Shown here in pieces: positions 36,229 to 45,940 of a stretch of 64,000 nucleotides of DNA. This stretch comes from Alteromonas sp. M12 (GTDB taxonomy: Bacteria > Pseudomonadota > Gammaproteobacteria > Enterobacterales > Alteromonadaceae). The notes under the pieces are model-generated. The model saw nothing but the letters and a program-made list of their open reading frames with translations. It was not told where the DNA came from and ran no database searches. The position numbers and the translations under genes were made by a program. Positions within the stretch are counted from its first letter, which is position 1; each line of letters starts with the position of its first letter. The stretch spans positions 1,736,001 through 1,800,000 of the forward strand of contig NZ_CP144164.1 in assembly GCF_037478005.1 (NCBI RefSeq), given 5' to 3'.

Positions 36229-37560
36229 ATGACTCAGATATTTAGCGGTTCACTTAAAAATTTGGCAGATCACTTTGACCGCTTGATCAATGGCAGATTA
36301 TGGCTAAAAGTTCTGATTGCTCTGTTCTTGGGAGTGATTTTTGGCGTGCTCCTAGGACCAGATTTAGATTTAATCGCACCCAATACAGTGAAAACCATTA
36401 CTGCTTGGCTAGCGTTACCGGGCCAAGTGTTTTTGGCTGTTATTCAAATGATCGTTGTGCCTCTCGTGGTTGCATCGATTGTGCGTGGGTTAGCGGCTAA
36501 TAATAATCCCGCGGCGATTAAAAAGAATGGTCTTATTGCCCTCATCTTTATTGTGATTTCCACCGCCGTGGCGGCGACAGTTGGCATCACTTTGGCACTA
36601 AATATTCAACCCGGACAGTTTGTTGACGCAAGAATGTTAGTGGACGTTGGTTCAACAGCCGCTAACTCTACGGTGCAAGGTTTTCCTGCTATGTCTGAGT
36701 TACCCGAAAAAGTGTCTGCGTTGATTCCTAAAAATCCGCTAGCATCTATGGCCTCTGGGGAAATGTTGCAGGTAATTTTATTTGCCGCTTTGTTAGGGGC
36801 TGCCATGCTGTCGATCCCTGTACAACAATCAAAACCTCTGTTTGATTTAATGGGGGCATTGCAAGAAGTGAGCTTACGGATTGTATCTTGGGCGATGTTA
36901 TTAGCGCCTATTGCGGTCTTTGGTTTAATTACTCGATTAGTGGCTAATTTAGGAATTGATGTGTTGGCCGGCATGGCGGTGTATGTAGCTACTGTGGTAC
37001 TGGGCCTGATAATTGTAGCTGTAATGTATTTCATGGTAGCTAAGTTAACGATGACACAGTCGTTTCGTGAGTTTTTTAGTAACGTCAAAGAATTATTATT
37101 GCTGGCTTTTTCAACCAGTAGTTCGGCTGCCGTGATGCCAATTAGTTTACAAGTTACTGAAGATAAGCTGCATGTTAATCCAGAAATAGCTCGTTTCCTC
37201 ATTCCATTAGGCGCAACAATCAATATGACTGGGACCGCTATGTATCAAGGCGTCGCGACCGTGTTTTTGGCGCAGGTTTTCCAAGTCGACTTGAGCCTTT
37301 CCAGTTACCTTTACATAGTAACAATGTCAGTTGCAGCATCAATTGGATCACCAGCAACCCCAGGTGCCGGAATCATCATCTTAAGTATGGTACTTGAAGG
37401 TGTTGGCATACCCGCAGCGGGAATAGCATTGATACTTGGGGTCGACCGTATCTTAGATATGTGTAGAACCTCAGTAAATGTACTTGGTGATGTCGTGGCT
37501 TGCACAACTGTTCAATATTTTACCGGCGCTGAAAAAGCGTTAGTTAATGAAGCCAAATAA
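36229..37560 (+). CDS. Dicarboxylate/amino acid:cation symporter (DAACS family)
   Basis: A 443-residue inner-membrane carrier, about eight helices plus two re-entrant loops. Hairpin 1 has the serine-rich FSTSSSAAVMPIS and helix 7 has the sodium-site motif NMTGTAMYQGVAT; hairpin 2 reads SIGSPATPGAGII, and helix 8 ends VDRILDMCRTSVNVLGD. These are the GltP/GltPh core motifs. Substrate is probably glutamate, aspartate or a C4-dicarboxylate with protons or sodium. It begins 2 bp after usp and is part of the FNR-type cluster. Confidence 0.94.
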   Translation: MTQIFSGSLKNLADHFDRLINGRLWLKVLIALFLGVIFGVLLGPDLDLIAPNTVKTITAWLALPGQVFLAVIQMIVVPLVVASIVRGLAANNNPAAIKKNGLIALIFIVISTAVAATVGITLALNIQPGQFVDARMLVDVGSTAANSTVQGFPAMSELPEKVSALIPKNPLASMASGEMLQVILFAALLGAAMLSIPVQQSKPLFDLMGALQEVSLRIVSWAMLLAPIAVFGLITRLVANLGIDVLAGMAVYVATVVLGLIIVAVMYFMVAKLTMTQSFREFFSNVKELLLLAFSTSSSAAVMPISLQVTEDKLHVNPEIARFLIPLGATINMTGTAMYQGVATVFLAQVFQVDLSLSSYLYIVTMSVAASIGSPATPGAGIIILSMVLEGVGIPAAGIALILGVDRILDMCRTSVNVLGDVVACTTVQYFTGAEKALVNEAK

Positions 37561-37671
37561 CGTCAATGAAAGCATAAATAAACTGATTATTTGCAGAATT
37601 TTTTAAATCAATGACTATGCTTTAAATAGTCTTTAATTGCTTGAAAAGCTTAGCGAAAGGATAGGTGTTTA

Positions 37672-39336
37672 GTGGAATCAGTAGTGTTGGCAGGGACAAT
37701 TTTTGGCGGCTTAGGTCTGTTTTTGTTAGCCATTGGCATGATGACTGATGGGTTAAAACTTGCGGCGGGAACGTCATTAAGAAAGCTGCTTTCACATTGG
37801 AGCAGTACACCCTTACGGGGGATCTACTCTGGCTGTTTTATGACTGCAGTAGTGCAATCCTCTAGTGCTGTAACAGTAGCATCTTTAGGATTCGTTAATG
37901 CCGGTCTTATTACCATGCGACAGGCGTTAGGGATTATATACGGCGCTAATATCGGTACAACGATGACTGGCTGGTTAGTCGCGCTAATTGGTTTTAATCT
38001 TAATATTAATGCATTTGCATTACCTATGATTGGTTTTGGAATGTTATTGAAGCTGATTAAACAGCAAGGAAAGGCCGCCTCATTTGGTATTGCATTAGTT
38101 GGCTTTGGATTGTTTTTTATTGGTATCGATACGCTAAAAGGTGCGTTTGAAGGTATTGTTCTGACTTTAGACATTAGTAAAATTTCAGCTGAGGGTATTA
38201 GCGGTATTTTGCTCTTTTTGTTGGTCGGCATAGTGATGACCGTTTTGACCCAGAGCTCAAGTGCATCAATTGCACTGACTATCACCGCAGCATCAAGCGG
38301 AATGGTAGGGATTTATGCCGCCGGAGCAATGGTTATTGGCGCTAATATTGGCACTACATCTACTGCGTTGTTGGCTGCGATTGGCGCTACATCGAATGCT
38401 AAAAGGGTGGCGGCTGCACAGGTCATTTTTAATGGCGCAACGGCGATCGTAGCGCTGTTACTGTTACCTGTTTTGTTCTATTTAATCGAGGTTATCACCA
38501 ATAGTTTAGAACTTAGCGCTGATCCGGCCATTTCATTAGCGCTATTTCATAGTGTGTTTAATATACTCGGCGTATTGTTGGTATATCCCTTTAACGATCG
38601 CTTAGCCAAGTTTTTAGAAGCACGTTTTCTTAGCTGGGAAGAAAAAGCTTCCCATCCTCAGTATCTAGATAAAACCATTGCACAAACACCAGTATTAGCA
38701 GTGAATGCACTACTATTGGAGAATCTCTCAGTTGCCGACAAAATCGCTGTCCTTTATGGTAAATCAATCACGCCAAACTCCGCTCATAGTCACGAATTAA
38801 TCCATGAACTTAACGTTATAAAATCCCTTTCATCGGAAGTGTCGCGTTTTATTGTGAATATTCAGACTGAAGCGTTAGGCCAGGATACTATCGAAGATCT
38901 CGCCACTTTAATGCGTATCGATCAATATTTTTTGAGTTGCGCAGTATCCATTGAACGATTAGCTCAGCAAATGCAAACGCGGGACTATTCAGCCAGTAAA
39001 TCAACGGATCAACATTTCATACAGTACGCTGAGCGGGTACAGACCTTTATTGATATTAGCCGTTCAGGTGAATCACAAAATGCTGAATCATTGGCAACAC
39101 ATTTCAATCAACTTCAAATTGAACATGACAAGTTTAAGGCTGAGCTAATCGTTGAGGGCACGCGGGCGCACATTTCTGTCGCGCAAATGTCTGAATCAAT
39201 AGATTGTTTGGCTGAAATATTACGATTTGTACAACAGTGGTTTAAAGCTTTGACTCGAATTCACGGGTTACAACTTAAACTAGCAAGCTCTGCTGCGCCT
39301 GCGACATCTGAGGTGGATGACCTAGCTGCACAATAA
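37672..39336 (+). CDS. Na/Pi-cotransporter family protein with PhoU-like tail
   Basis: A 554-residue inner-membrane protein. The two inverted transport repeats are plain: VVQSSSAVTVAS with GANIGTTMTGWLVALIG, and LTQSSSASIALT with GANIGTTSTALLAAIG. After about residue 320 a soluble helical region of about 200 residues resembles PhoU domains. GTG start at 37672 with GAAAGG about 11 bases before. NptA/YjbB-type proteins move phosphate with sodium, YjbB outward. No PHO box was found in front of it. It lies in the FNR-type cluster. Confidence 0.9.
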   Translation: MESVVLAGTIFGGLGLFLLAIGMMTDGLKLAAGTSLRKLLSHWSSTPLRGIYSGCFMTAVVQSSSAVTVASLGFVNAGLITMRQALGIIYGANIGTTMTGWLVALIGFNLNINAFALPMIGFGMLLKLIKQQGKAASFGIALVGFGLFFIGIDTLKGAFEGIVLTLDISKISAEGISGILLFLLVGIVMTVLTQSSSASIALTITAASSGMVGIYAAGAMVIGANIGTTSTALLAAIGATSNAKRVAAAQVIFNGATAIVALLLLPVLFYLIEVITNSLELSADPAISLALFHSVFNILGVLLVYPFNDRLAKFLEARFLSWEEKASHPQYLDKTIAQTPVLAVNALLLENLSVADKIAVLYGKSITPNSAHSHELIHELNVIKSLSSEVSRFIVNIQTEALGQDTIEDLATLMRIDQYFLSCAVSIERLAQQMQTRDYSASKSTDQHFIQYAERVQTFIDISRSGESQNAESLATHFNQLQIEHDKFKAELIVEGTRAHISVAQMSESIDCLAEILRFVQQWFKALTRIHGLQLKLASSAAPATSEVDDLAAQ

Positions 39337-39350
39337 TAACGGAGAGAATC

Positions 39351-40754
39351 ATGGCTAAACTGACTTTTTATGGTGCTATCGAAGGCGTAACAGGATCTAT
39401 GTATTTGCTACAAACCGGCAATAGCAAGGTTTTACTGGATTGCGGTTTATTCCAGGGTAGACGCGAAGAGGAAGAGGCTAACTTAAAACCTTTACCTTTT
39501 GATGTCAGTCAGCTGGATGCAGTGGTGCTTTCCCATGCGCATTTAGACCATTCTGGTCGTTTGCCATTGCTCGTTTCTCAAGGTTTAAGCTGTCCAATTT
39601 ATATGACTTCGGCAACTAAAGAGTTGATCGAAGTGTTGCTCAAAGATGCTGCATCATTACAGCAGCGCGATGTTGAATGGGAAAACAAACGTCGACGCCG
39701 TGCCGGTAAAGAGGAAATTGAGCCACTCTATAATTTGCAAGATGTGGAAACCACTTTAGATGTCTGTATTGGCATTAGTTACCACCAAAAACGAGATGTA
39801 GCCGAGAATGTGACTGTTCATTTTCTAGATGCCGGTCACATTCTCGGATCCGCTATTGTCGAAGTATTTATAGACGAGCAGGGAGGTCCTAAAAAATTAG
39901 TATTTTCCGGTGATCTTGGAAACTCACAAGCTGCTTTGTTAAACGATCCCGAATTAGTTGATTCGGCTGATGTTTTGTTGCTGGAATCCACTTATGGTGA
40001 CCGAGACCATCGCTCTATGGAAGAGACGTTGCAAGAGTTTGAAGATGTGATTGAAGAGGCTTCTGAAAATGGTGGCAATATTTTAATTCCCTCGTTCGCT
40101 GTGGGCAGGACTCAAGAAATTATATTTCGACTCGGCGAGTTGTATCAAAAAGGCAAGTTAAGGCAACAAGCGGTATTTTTAGACAGTCCAATGGCTATTG
40201 CGGTAACGGAAATTTATCACCGTTATCAGAACATTTTCAATGAACAAGATCGTTCCGCTATGGGAGGGGAAAACAATCAACAAAGTTTACATAAATTTCT
40301 GCCTGCGCTGCGCTACTCAAGCAGCACTGAAGAGTCTATGGCGTTGAATCAAATTGACAGAGGTGCGATTTTTATTGCTGGCAGTGGCATGTGTAATGGC
40401 GGCAGAATACGTCACCACCTTAAACATAACTTATGGCGTAATCAGTCCCATGTAATCTTTGTTGGGTTTCAAGCGATTGGCACGCCAGGCCGGGCGTTGG
40501 TTGATGGTGCTAAAACCTATAAAATAGCGGGGGAAAATATTGCCGTCAAAGCACAAATTCATACTATGGGAGGCTTTTCAGCCCATGCGAGTCAAACTCA
40601 GTTAATCCAATGGGCGCAAGGGTTCACCACTAAAAAACCACAACTATTTCTAGTTCATGGTGAGGATAAAGCGAAACAAACATTGCAAGCGGCGTTCAAA
40701 AAAGTCGGTTGGCAGGCAACGATTCCGACACTAAATCAAACAATACAATTTTGA
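39351..40754 (+). CDS. Metallo-beta-lactamase / beta-CASP family hydrolase (RNA processing type)
   Basis: A 467-residue cytoplasmic protein. The MBL zinc motif SHAHLDHSGRLP is near residue 62, DAGHILGS and SGDLGN follow, then the inserted beta-CASP domain with PSFAVGRTQE and GSGMCNGGRIRHHLKHNLW, and the C-terminal RNA-specificity motif GGFSAHASQTQL. Bacterial members (YsgA/TTHA0252 type) act as RNases on single-stranded RNA; the exact target here is unknown. GGAGAG precedes the ATG; the gene follows the Na/Pi transporter by 14 bp. Confidence 0.92.
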   Translation: MAKLTFYGAIEGVTGSMYLLQTGNSKVLLDCGLFQGRREEEEANLKPLPFDVSQLDAVVLSHAHLDHSGRLPLLVSQGLSCPIYMTSATKELIEVLLKDAASLQQRDVEWENKRRRRAGKEEIEPLYNLQDVETTLDVCIGISYHQKRDVAENVTVHFLDAGHILGSAIVEVFIDEQGGPKKLVFSGDLGNSQAALLNDPELVDSADVLLLESTYGDRDHRSMEETLQEFEDVIEEASENGGNILIPSFAVGRTQEIIFRLGELYQKGKLRQQAVFLDSPMAIAVTEIYHRYQNIFNEQDRSAMGGENNQQSLHKFLPALRYSSSTEESMALNQIDRGAIFIAGSGMCNGGRIRHHLKHNLWRNQSHVIFVGFQAIGTPGRALVDGAKTYKIAGENIAVKAQIHTMGGFSAHASQTQLIQWAQGFTTKKPQLFLVHGEDKAKQTLQAAFKKVGWQATIPTLNQTIQF

Positions 40755-40836
40755 GTAAATCGTTTTTAGCAGTAAACTGAATTATCTTGGATTAATTCAG
40801 CCCCACGAAAATAAAGGGTAACGTAAAGTAGCTATT

Positions 40837-41628
40837 ATGAAAAAACAATTACCTTGGTGGGGAGAGTTTACATTCGCACTTTCAGAGACAAAATGTTGGC
40901 GAATTAGAGAACGTTTAATTGCCATAAAGCGTGGTCAAGGTGAGTGGACAATATGGAACCACGAAACGACCGCTGAAATTGATTTACCTATTTCTACAGA
41001 TAAATCAATTTCAAATGAAAGCTTTGAGGATGTCGAGTTTTCGCGTTATTTGCTGGAAAATACTAGCGATACGCTGTTGATTGAACCCTCACTGGCCGAT
41101 AGGGCAATGGTGGTAAGGCCGAGCCGACCACTGGTGGTTTTACCAGAAGAACAGATCAACGTTTTTGTCAGTACGCCATTGTGGATGACTATCTTAATAC
41201 CAAACCATCCGTTACCAATGGCTGATATTCCATTTTGGCGACCATCTGATTCCTGGTTTGGGCCTTCTACAATGGAAGGGGACCTGTGTTATTCAAAATA
41301 TACAGATGCAAAAATGGATATTAAACGCTTGGAAAAACGTTCTCATCGTGCGACAACCATGGTGACAATTAAAAATGCCCAAGAAAAACCTTTAACTATT
41401 GATAAATTAAATTTGCCAGTTCCAGCACTTAAATTATATGTTAATCAGGACGGCGAGTTTTGGACAGACCAAGTTTCTATTATGCAGCGTTTAGAGCATA
41501 CCAAATCGGTTTCACATGTTCGTCATTCCCCTCCAGATAAGATCCAGTTAATGGAATTGGTGTCTGAATCCCGTGAGTTGAGTAAAAAGTCGTCTTTTTT
41601 GTCTTCTATTGCAAGCTTAATTAATTAG
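40837..41628 (+). CDS. DUF432-like protein of unknown function next to mscS
   Basis: A 263-residue soluble protein without signal or membrane helices. Features are a Trp-rich N-terminus (LPWWGEFTF), the block EPSLADRAMVVRPSRPLVVLPEEQINVFVSTPLWMTI and a conserved W-FGPSTMEGDLCYS patch. The layout resembles the DUF432 family, known mainly from archaea; this is recognition by eye and not certain. It sits between the beta-CASP gene and the MscS channel, 23 bp before the latter, so a role in channel function or its regulation is a context guess. Confidence 0.7.
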   Translation: MKKQLPWWGEFTFALSETKCWRIRERLIAIKRGQGEWTIWNHETTAEIDLPISTDKSISNESFEDVEFSRYLLENTSDTLLIEPSLADRAMVVRPSRPLVVLPEEQINVFVSTPLWMTILIPNHPLPMADIPFWRPSDSWFGPSTMEGDLCYSKYTDAKMDIKRLEKRSHRATTMVTIKNAQEKPLTIDKLNLPVPALKLYVNQDGEFWTDQVSIMQRLEHTKSVSHVRHSPPDKIQLMELVSESRELSKKSSFLSSIASLIN

Positions 41629-41651
41629 CTTAAACCCGAGAATTGAATCCG

Positions 41652-42542
41652 ATGAAAGAACTAAGTGAAAGCACGATTTTTTCAGATATGTTGCCCGCAT
41701 TTGACGTGGTAAAAGCCATAATTATATTAGTCTTGGGGTATTTATTAGCCAAGTCTTTGAGTAATTTAGTTGCTCGTTTTAACGTCGCAAACATGACAAA
41801 ACACGGTCAAGTGCTTTTACGCCGTGGTATTTTTTACGGTGTCATGGTGTTAATGTTTATTTCTGCTTTGAGAGAGCTCGGCTTTGATCTCAGTGTGGTG
41901 TTAGGGGCAGCCGGTATTTTGAGTGTGGCGATTGGTTTTGCTTCTCAAACATCTGCGTCTAACCTGATTAGCGGACTCTTTTTGATGATGGAGCGGCCGT
42001 TTTCTATTGGTGATGTTATTCGCGTGGATGAAACAACCGGAGAGGTCATATCGATTGATTTGCTTTCCGTCAAAATCCGCACCTACGATAACCTGTTTGT
42101 TCGAGTGCCAAATGAGTCCATGATCAAAGCTCAAGTGACCACGTTAACCCGATTTCCAATTCGTCGAGCTGATCTCAAAGTGGGTATTGCGTACAAAGAA
42201 GACATTGAACAGGTGAAAATAATATTGGCCGAGCTAGCGGACAAAAATCCGCTATGCTTGAGTGAGCCTGCTCCACTATTTATTCTGCTAGGTTTTGGTT
42301 CTTCCTCAATTGATATTCAATTTTCAGTTTGGACTAAAAGAGAAAACTTCTTGCTGTTAAAAAACCAAATGTATCAACAAATCAAGCAAGTATTCGATGC
42401 AAACGGCATAGAAATTCCATTCCCTCATTTGAGTTTGTATTCAGGGGAAGCGAGCAAGCCGATTCCGGTTTCCTTATCACAAAATGAGGGGGAGGGTGAG
42501 CGTTCAGCGCCGCAAAGCCCGTCCAAATCAGACAGCAAATAA
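41652..42542 (+). CDS. Small mechanosensitive channel, MscS family
   Basis: A 296-residue inner-membrane channel that opens under membrane tension to release solutes. The ATG at 41652 is preferred to the TTG at 41643. Three helices lie in residues about 15-105; the pore helix TM3 reads VVLGAAGILSVAIGFASQTSASNLISGLFLM with the Gly/Ala packing pattern of MscS, followed by the beta domain (SIGDVIRVDETTGEVISID) and the C-terminal cage. Length is near E. coli MscS (286). The last residues are Ser- and Glu-rich. Confidence 0.93.
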   Translation: MKELSESTIFSDMLPAFDVVKAIIILVLGYLLAKSLSNLVARFNVANMTKHGQVLLRRGIFYGVMVLMFISALRELGFDLSVVLGAAGILSVAIGFASQTSASNLISGLFLMMERPFSIGDVIRVDETTGEVISIDLLSVKIRTYDNLFVRVPNESMIKAQVTTLTRFPIRRADLKVGIAYKEDIEQVKIILAELADKNPLCLSEPAPLFILLGFGSSSIDIQFSVWTKRENFLLLKNQMYQQIKQVFDANGIEIPFPHLSLYSGEASKPIPVSLSQNEGEGERSAPQSPSKSDSK

Positions 42543-42601
42543 GGTTGATTTCGTTTTTAAATAGCGGGTCTTGTTAGGTCTAAGTCATTTTGCAAAGGCG
42601 G

Positions 42602-43750
42602 TTAGTCTAAGTTTTTCTTAAACCGTAATGACGCAATTAGCAGCCCCAATAAGGTAAAAAGTAATAACCAATAAACATCAAAGGTCATGTCAGTAAATTC
42701 CACATCTTTGAGGATAACCCCACGAATTAGTCGCATAAAATGCGTGGCGGGTAACGCTTCGGCAATGTATTGCGCCGTTTCTGGCATGCCTTCATAAGGA
42801 AACATGAACCCTGATAGCAATATGGAAGGCAGTAAGATGAATATGGTCATTTGCATTGATTGCAATTGATTGACGGCAATGGTTGAGATGACCAGCCCAA
42901 GCACTAGACTTGCTGCAATAAACAAAAGAGTGACACCAAATAAAGGCAGTAATCCGCCGTTTACTGGCACGTCAAAAACATAATATCCTAAGCCTAAAAT
43001 GATCACCACTTGCACCAAACCGATAAAAATGTAGGGAATAATTTTACCTAGCATTAATTCGATGGGTTTAATTGGCGTGGTGATTAACATTTCCATATTG
43101 CCATGCTCACTCTCTCTAACAATGGCTGCAGAGGTGAACATAATCATGGTCATGGTGAGGATAATCCCTAGCAAGCCTGGCACTATATTGACCGCTGTCC
43201 GTTGTTCAGGGTTATAAAACAAGGTTACTTCAAAGGTTGGCGTTGAACGATTGACCGGCCGGCGCAGCAATTCAACCAAGGGCATGGAACGTAAACTTTT
43301 GATTGAACTGGCAATCATGGTGTCTGAACCGTCTACCACCCATTGCGCGACTGGGCGGCTCGTTTCCTCATCACTTGAGGCGGGTAACCCAAAACCAATA
43401 CTAGCACTACGGGCTAAACGCTGACTAACGTCATGAGGAATAAATAAAATAGCCCGTACCTCTGTGCGTTCCATGGCCTTTTGCGCACTGTCAATGTCAT
43501 CGTACTGCTCGGTAAATTCGACCACTTGAGTTGCTGAAACGGTTTGTACTAAAGCTCTGCTCAAGGCTGTCTGGCTATGGTCAACTAGCGCCACTGGAAT
43601 ATGTCTAACATTGGTATTAATGGCGTAACCAAATAACAACAACTGCACCAATGGAATCATTATCACCATCCCAAAGGTCATTTTGTCGCGTTTTAATTGC
43701 GTCAACTCTTTAAAGAATATAGCTTGGATGCGATACAGGCTAGTAATCAT
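42602..43750 (-). CDS. ABC-2 type transporter permease
   Basis: A 382-residue inner-membrane permease of the YhhJ/YbhR type. One N-terminal helix (about 24-44), a long periplasmic domain (about 50-185) and five C-terminal helices. The motif ESEHGNMEMLITTPI is typical of drug/ABC-2 permeases. It overlaps the ATPase gene by ATGA, so both are translationally coupled. Only one permease gene is present, so it should homodimerise. Confidence 0.92.
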   Translation of the reverse strand: MITSLYRIQAIFFKELTQLKRDKMTFGMVIMIPLVQLLLFGYAINTNVRHIPVALVDHSQTALSRALVQTVSATQVVEFTEQYDDIDSAQKAMERTEVRAILFIPHDVSQRLARSASIGFGLPASSDEETSRPVAQWVVDGSDTMIASSIKSLRSMPLVELLRRPVNRSTPTFEVTLFYNPEQRTAVNIVPGLLGIILTMTMIMFTSAAIVRESEHGNMEMLITTPIKPIELMLGKIIPYIFIGLVQVVIILGLGYYVFDVPVNGGLLPLFGVTLLFIAASLVLGLVISTIAVNQLQSMQMTIFILLPSILLSGFMFPYEGMPETAQYIAEALPATHFMRLIRGVILKDVEFTDMTFDVYWLLLFTLLGLLIASLRFKKNLD

Positions 43751-44685
43751 TGTCTGCCACCACCCGTGCAGGTAATAAACACATCTTCCAAACTTGGGCG
43801 TACCAAGTTGAGTTTGTCATTCGCAATTCCCGTGTGTTGCTGTAAATAACCGCGGGCATCATTCACTGAATCACTTACCAATACGCGCAGTCTCGCGCCT
43901 AATTGAGCGGCGGTGATAACATTGGGGAGTGCTATGATTTGTTGTTTTAATTGACGGATACCTGCTGCTTCTATTTCTACCACATGCGCTGCCATGTCGT
44001 TCATTAACGCTTCAGGGCTACCATCTGCGCGCTTCAGACCATTTTCTAATATGGCCAGTTTATGGCAGCGTTCTGCTTCATCCATATAATGGGTTGAGAC
44101 TAAAATACTGGTGCCTTGTTCACACAAATCAAACAACTGCTCCCAAAATTCACGACGGTTCTGAGGATCAACTGCAGACGTTGGCTCATCTAAAAAGAGT
44201 AATTGCGGTTTATGTAATGTTGCAGCCGCCAGCGCTAGGCGTTGACGTTGTCCACCACTTAAATTTCCTGCTAACTGTTGTTGCTTTTGATCCAAACCAT
44301 AAACAGATAACAATTCACTAATCCGTTGTTTTTGCGGCAAACCAGAAATGCCGTATATTTTGGCAATAAACTGCAGATTTTCTTTAACGGTTAGATTGTT
44401 ATATAAAGAAAACTTTTGCGTCATGTAGCCCATTTTTAAGCGCAGTTTTTCGGCATTATGTGGCAGCTCCAAGCCCAATACTCTTACTTCTCCTGAGGTC
44501 GGTTTTAATAATCCTGTTAGCATTCTAATTGCGGTGGTTTTGCCACAACCATTTGGCCCTAAAAAACCGTAAATAGTGCTTTTTTCCACATTAAGATCGA
44601 GCTGATCAATCGCTTTTAAATCGCCAAAATGACGACTTAATTGTTTCGCCTGTATAACCCACTCAGGAGACGCTTTCATCGTCAT
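43747..44685 (-). CDS. ABC transporter ATP-binding protein
   Basis: A 312-residue ATPase that powers the adjacent permease. Walker A GPNGCGKTT, Q-loop YMTQKFSLY, signature LSGGQRQRL, Walker B LLFLDEPTSAVDP and the switch His in VSTHYMDEAERC are all intact. It has one nucleotide-binding domain, unlike the fused double ATPase of YbhF/YhiH. ATGA overlaps join it to the upstream membrane-fusion gene and the downstream permease. Confidence 0.95.
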   Translation of the reverse strand: MTMKASPEWVIQAKQLSRHFGDLKAIDQLDLNVEKSTIYGFLGPNGCGKTTAIRMLTGLLKPTSGEVRVLGLELPHNAEKLRLKMGYMTQKFSLYNNLTVKENLQFIAKIYGISGLPQKQRISELLSVYGLDQKQQQLAGNLSGGQRQRLALAAATLHKPQLLFLDEPTSAVDPQNRREFWEQLFDLCEQGTSILVSTHYMDEAERCHKLAILENGLKRADGSPEALMNDMAAHVVEIEAAGIRQLKQQIIALPNVITAAQLGARLRVLVSDSVNDARGYLQQHTGIANDKLNLVRPSLEDVFITCTGGGRQ

Positions 44686-45683
44686 GGAAGTTCAACTTGT
44701 ACAGCAATACCATTGGGAAGATCTGCGTATTCAACGGGTAATTGTACTTCTGCTAAATACATCAAACGTGCTCGTTCTTCTTGATTTAATGCATAATAGG
44801 GCGTGAATGCCGCTTCTATCGAAATCCAGCGCACTGTGCCATTGATCGTCTCTGATAGGCCATCCACGTGAATTGGTAAAGTATCGCCAGCTTTTATTTT
44901 TACGCGATAGGGTTCTGGCACATAAATGCGCGCATAGGGCGCTTCACCCGCCAGCACAATAGCAACGGGACTGCCCATGGTGACTCTCTCACCTAAATTC
45001 CAAGGCAGGTTATCGAGTCGACCATCCCGAGTGGCAACAATGGTTAAATCTTCTAGTTTTTTGATTTCACTGGCCAGTGCGGCTTGCATTATGGCCAAGT
45101 TAGCTTTGCCCATTTCTAAATCTTCTGGACGTGTACCATTAGTAAGCAAAAGTAAGGCTTCTTCTGCTTCGTGCACAGCCGCAACATTTGCATCCCTAGT
45201 GGCGCGCGCCTGATCGACGTTTGCCTGACTGACTAACTTTTGGGAAATCAGGTTTTTAGCTCTAAGGTAAGCTGATTCACTTTCGGTTAATGCCGCTTGT
45301 GCACCTTCTAATTTTGCACTGGCAGAGGCAACTTCTTCTGGGCGTGCTCCATTTCTAAGTTTGTCTAAATTTGCTTGAGCTTCTGCTACAGACGCCTCTG
45401 CTTTAGCCACTGAGGCTCGTTGTTGACGATCATCTAATTGCACCAGTACATCGCCTTTTTTTACCAAAGTTCCTTGAGCAATAGGTAATCGAGTGACCAC
45501 CTCATTAACAGTGGCTGTGTGAGCTATTCTGTTCCGCTCTAGGGTGCCTAACGCAAGACCTGTTTTATGGTCTTGACATCCACCGAGAAAAATTGAAAAC
45601 AATAATATTGTGGTGACTAATATCGAGTTTAGCAGTGACTTTTTGTTTGCCACTGTGATTAACGGAAGTTGCAAAGTGTGCAT
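44682..45683 (-). CDS. HlyD-family membrane fusion lipoprotein
   Basis: A 333-residue periplasmic adaptor. A lipoprotein-like signal (LFSIFLGGCQD) anchors it. A lipoyl half-motif, a coiled-coil hairpin (about 75-205; with two NGARPEEV / NGTRPEDLE repeats marking its ends) and a beta-barrel follow, like YbhG. With the ATPase and permease it forms a tripartite exporter that needs a TolC-like channel encoded elsewhere. Substrate unknown; relatives export drugs or toxic organics. Divergent from the SSS symporter. Confidence 0.92.
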   Translation of the reverse strand: MHTLQLPLITVANKKSLLNSILVTTILLFSIFLGGCQDHKTGLALGTLERNRIAHTATVNEVVTRLPIAQGTLVKKGDVLVQLDDRQQRASVAKAEASVAEAQANLDKLRNGARPEEVASASAKLEGAQAALTESESAYLRAKNLISQKLVSQANVDQARATRDANVAAVHEAEEALLLLTNGTRPEDLEMGKANLAIMQAALASEIKKLEDLTIVATRDGRLDNLPWNLGERVTMGSPVAIVLAGEAPYARIYVPEPYRVKIKAGDTLPIHVDGLSETINGTVRWISIEAAFTPYYALNQEERARLMYLAEVQLPVEYADLPNGIAVQVELP

Positions 45684-45940
45684 TTGTTATCCCTGCAAGC
45701 GGTTAAGCTCATCATTAAAATGAGTGTATCGTTGAAATTTATGACGAGTACTCCAACAAGTCGCGTGTGGACATTTGGCTTTTAAAAAAATATTTTGCCA
45801 ATTCAGTTAGATTACACCTTAACTAATCGTCAATCTAGCAAACGCGCACTCTGGTGTATTTCAATATTCGCCAAATCCTTGATATGGTAGATAAAACTGT
45901 CCTAGCTAGTGCTAACTAAAAAACTTTAGGGAGAAATATT

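Noticed and set aside
36606..37223. 205-codon minus-strand frame inside the DAACS symporter gene
   Set aside because: Antisense shadow; Asn/Ile/Thr-rich composition unlike a real protein, while the plus strand has all family motifs.
37561..37671. PHO box in front of the Na/Pi-type transporter
   Set aside because: No pair of CTGTCAT-like repeats at 11-bp register was found there.
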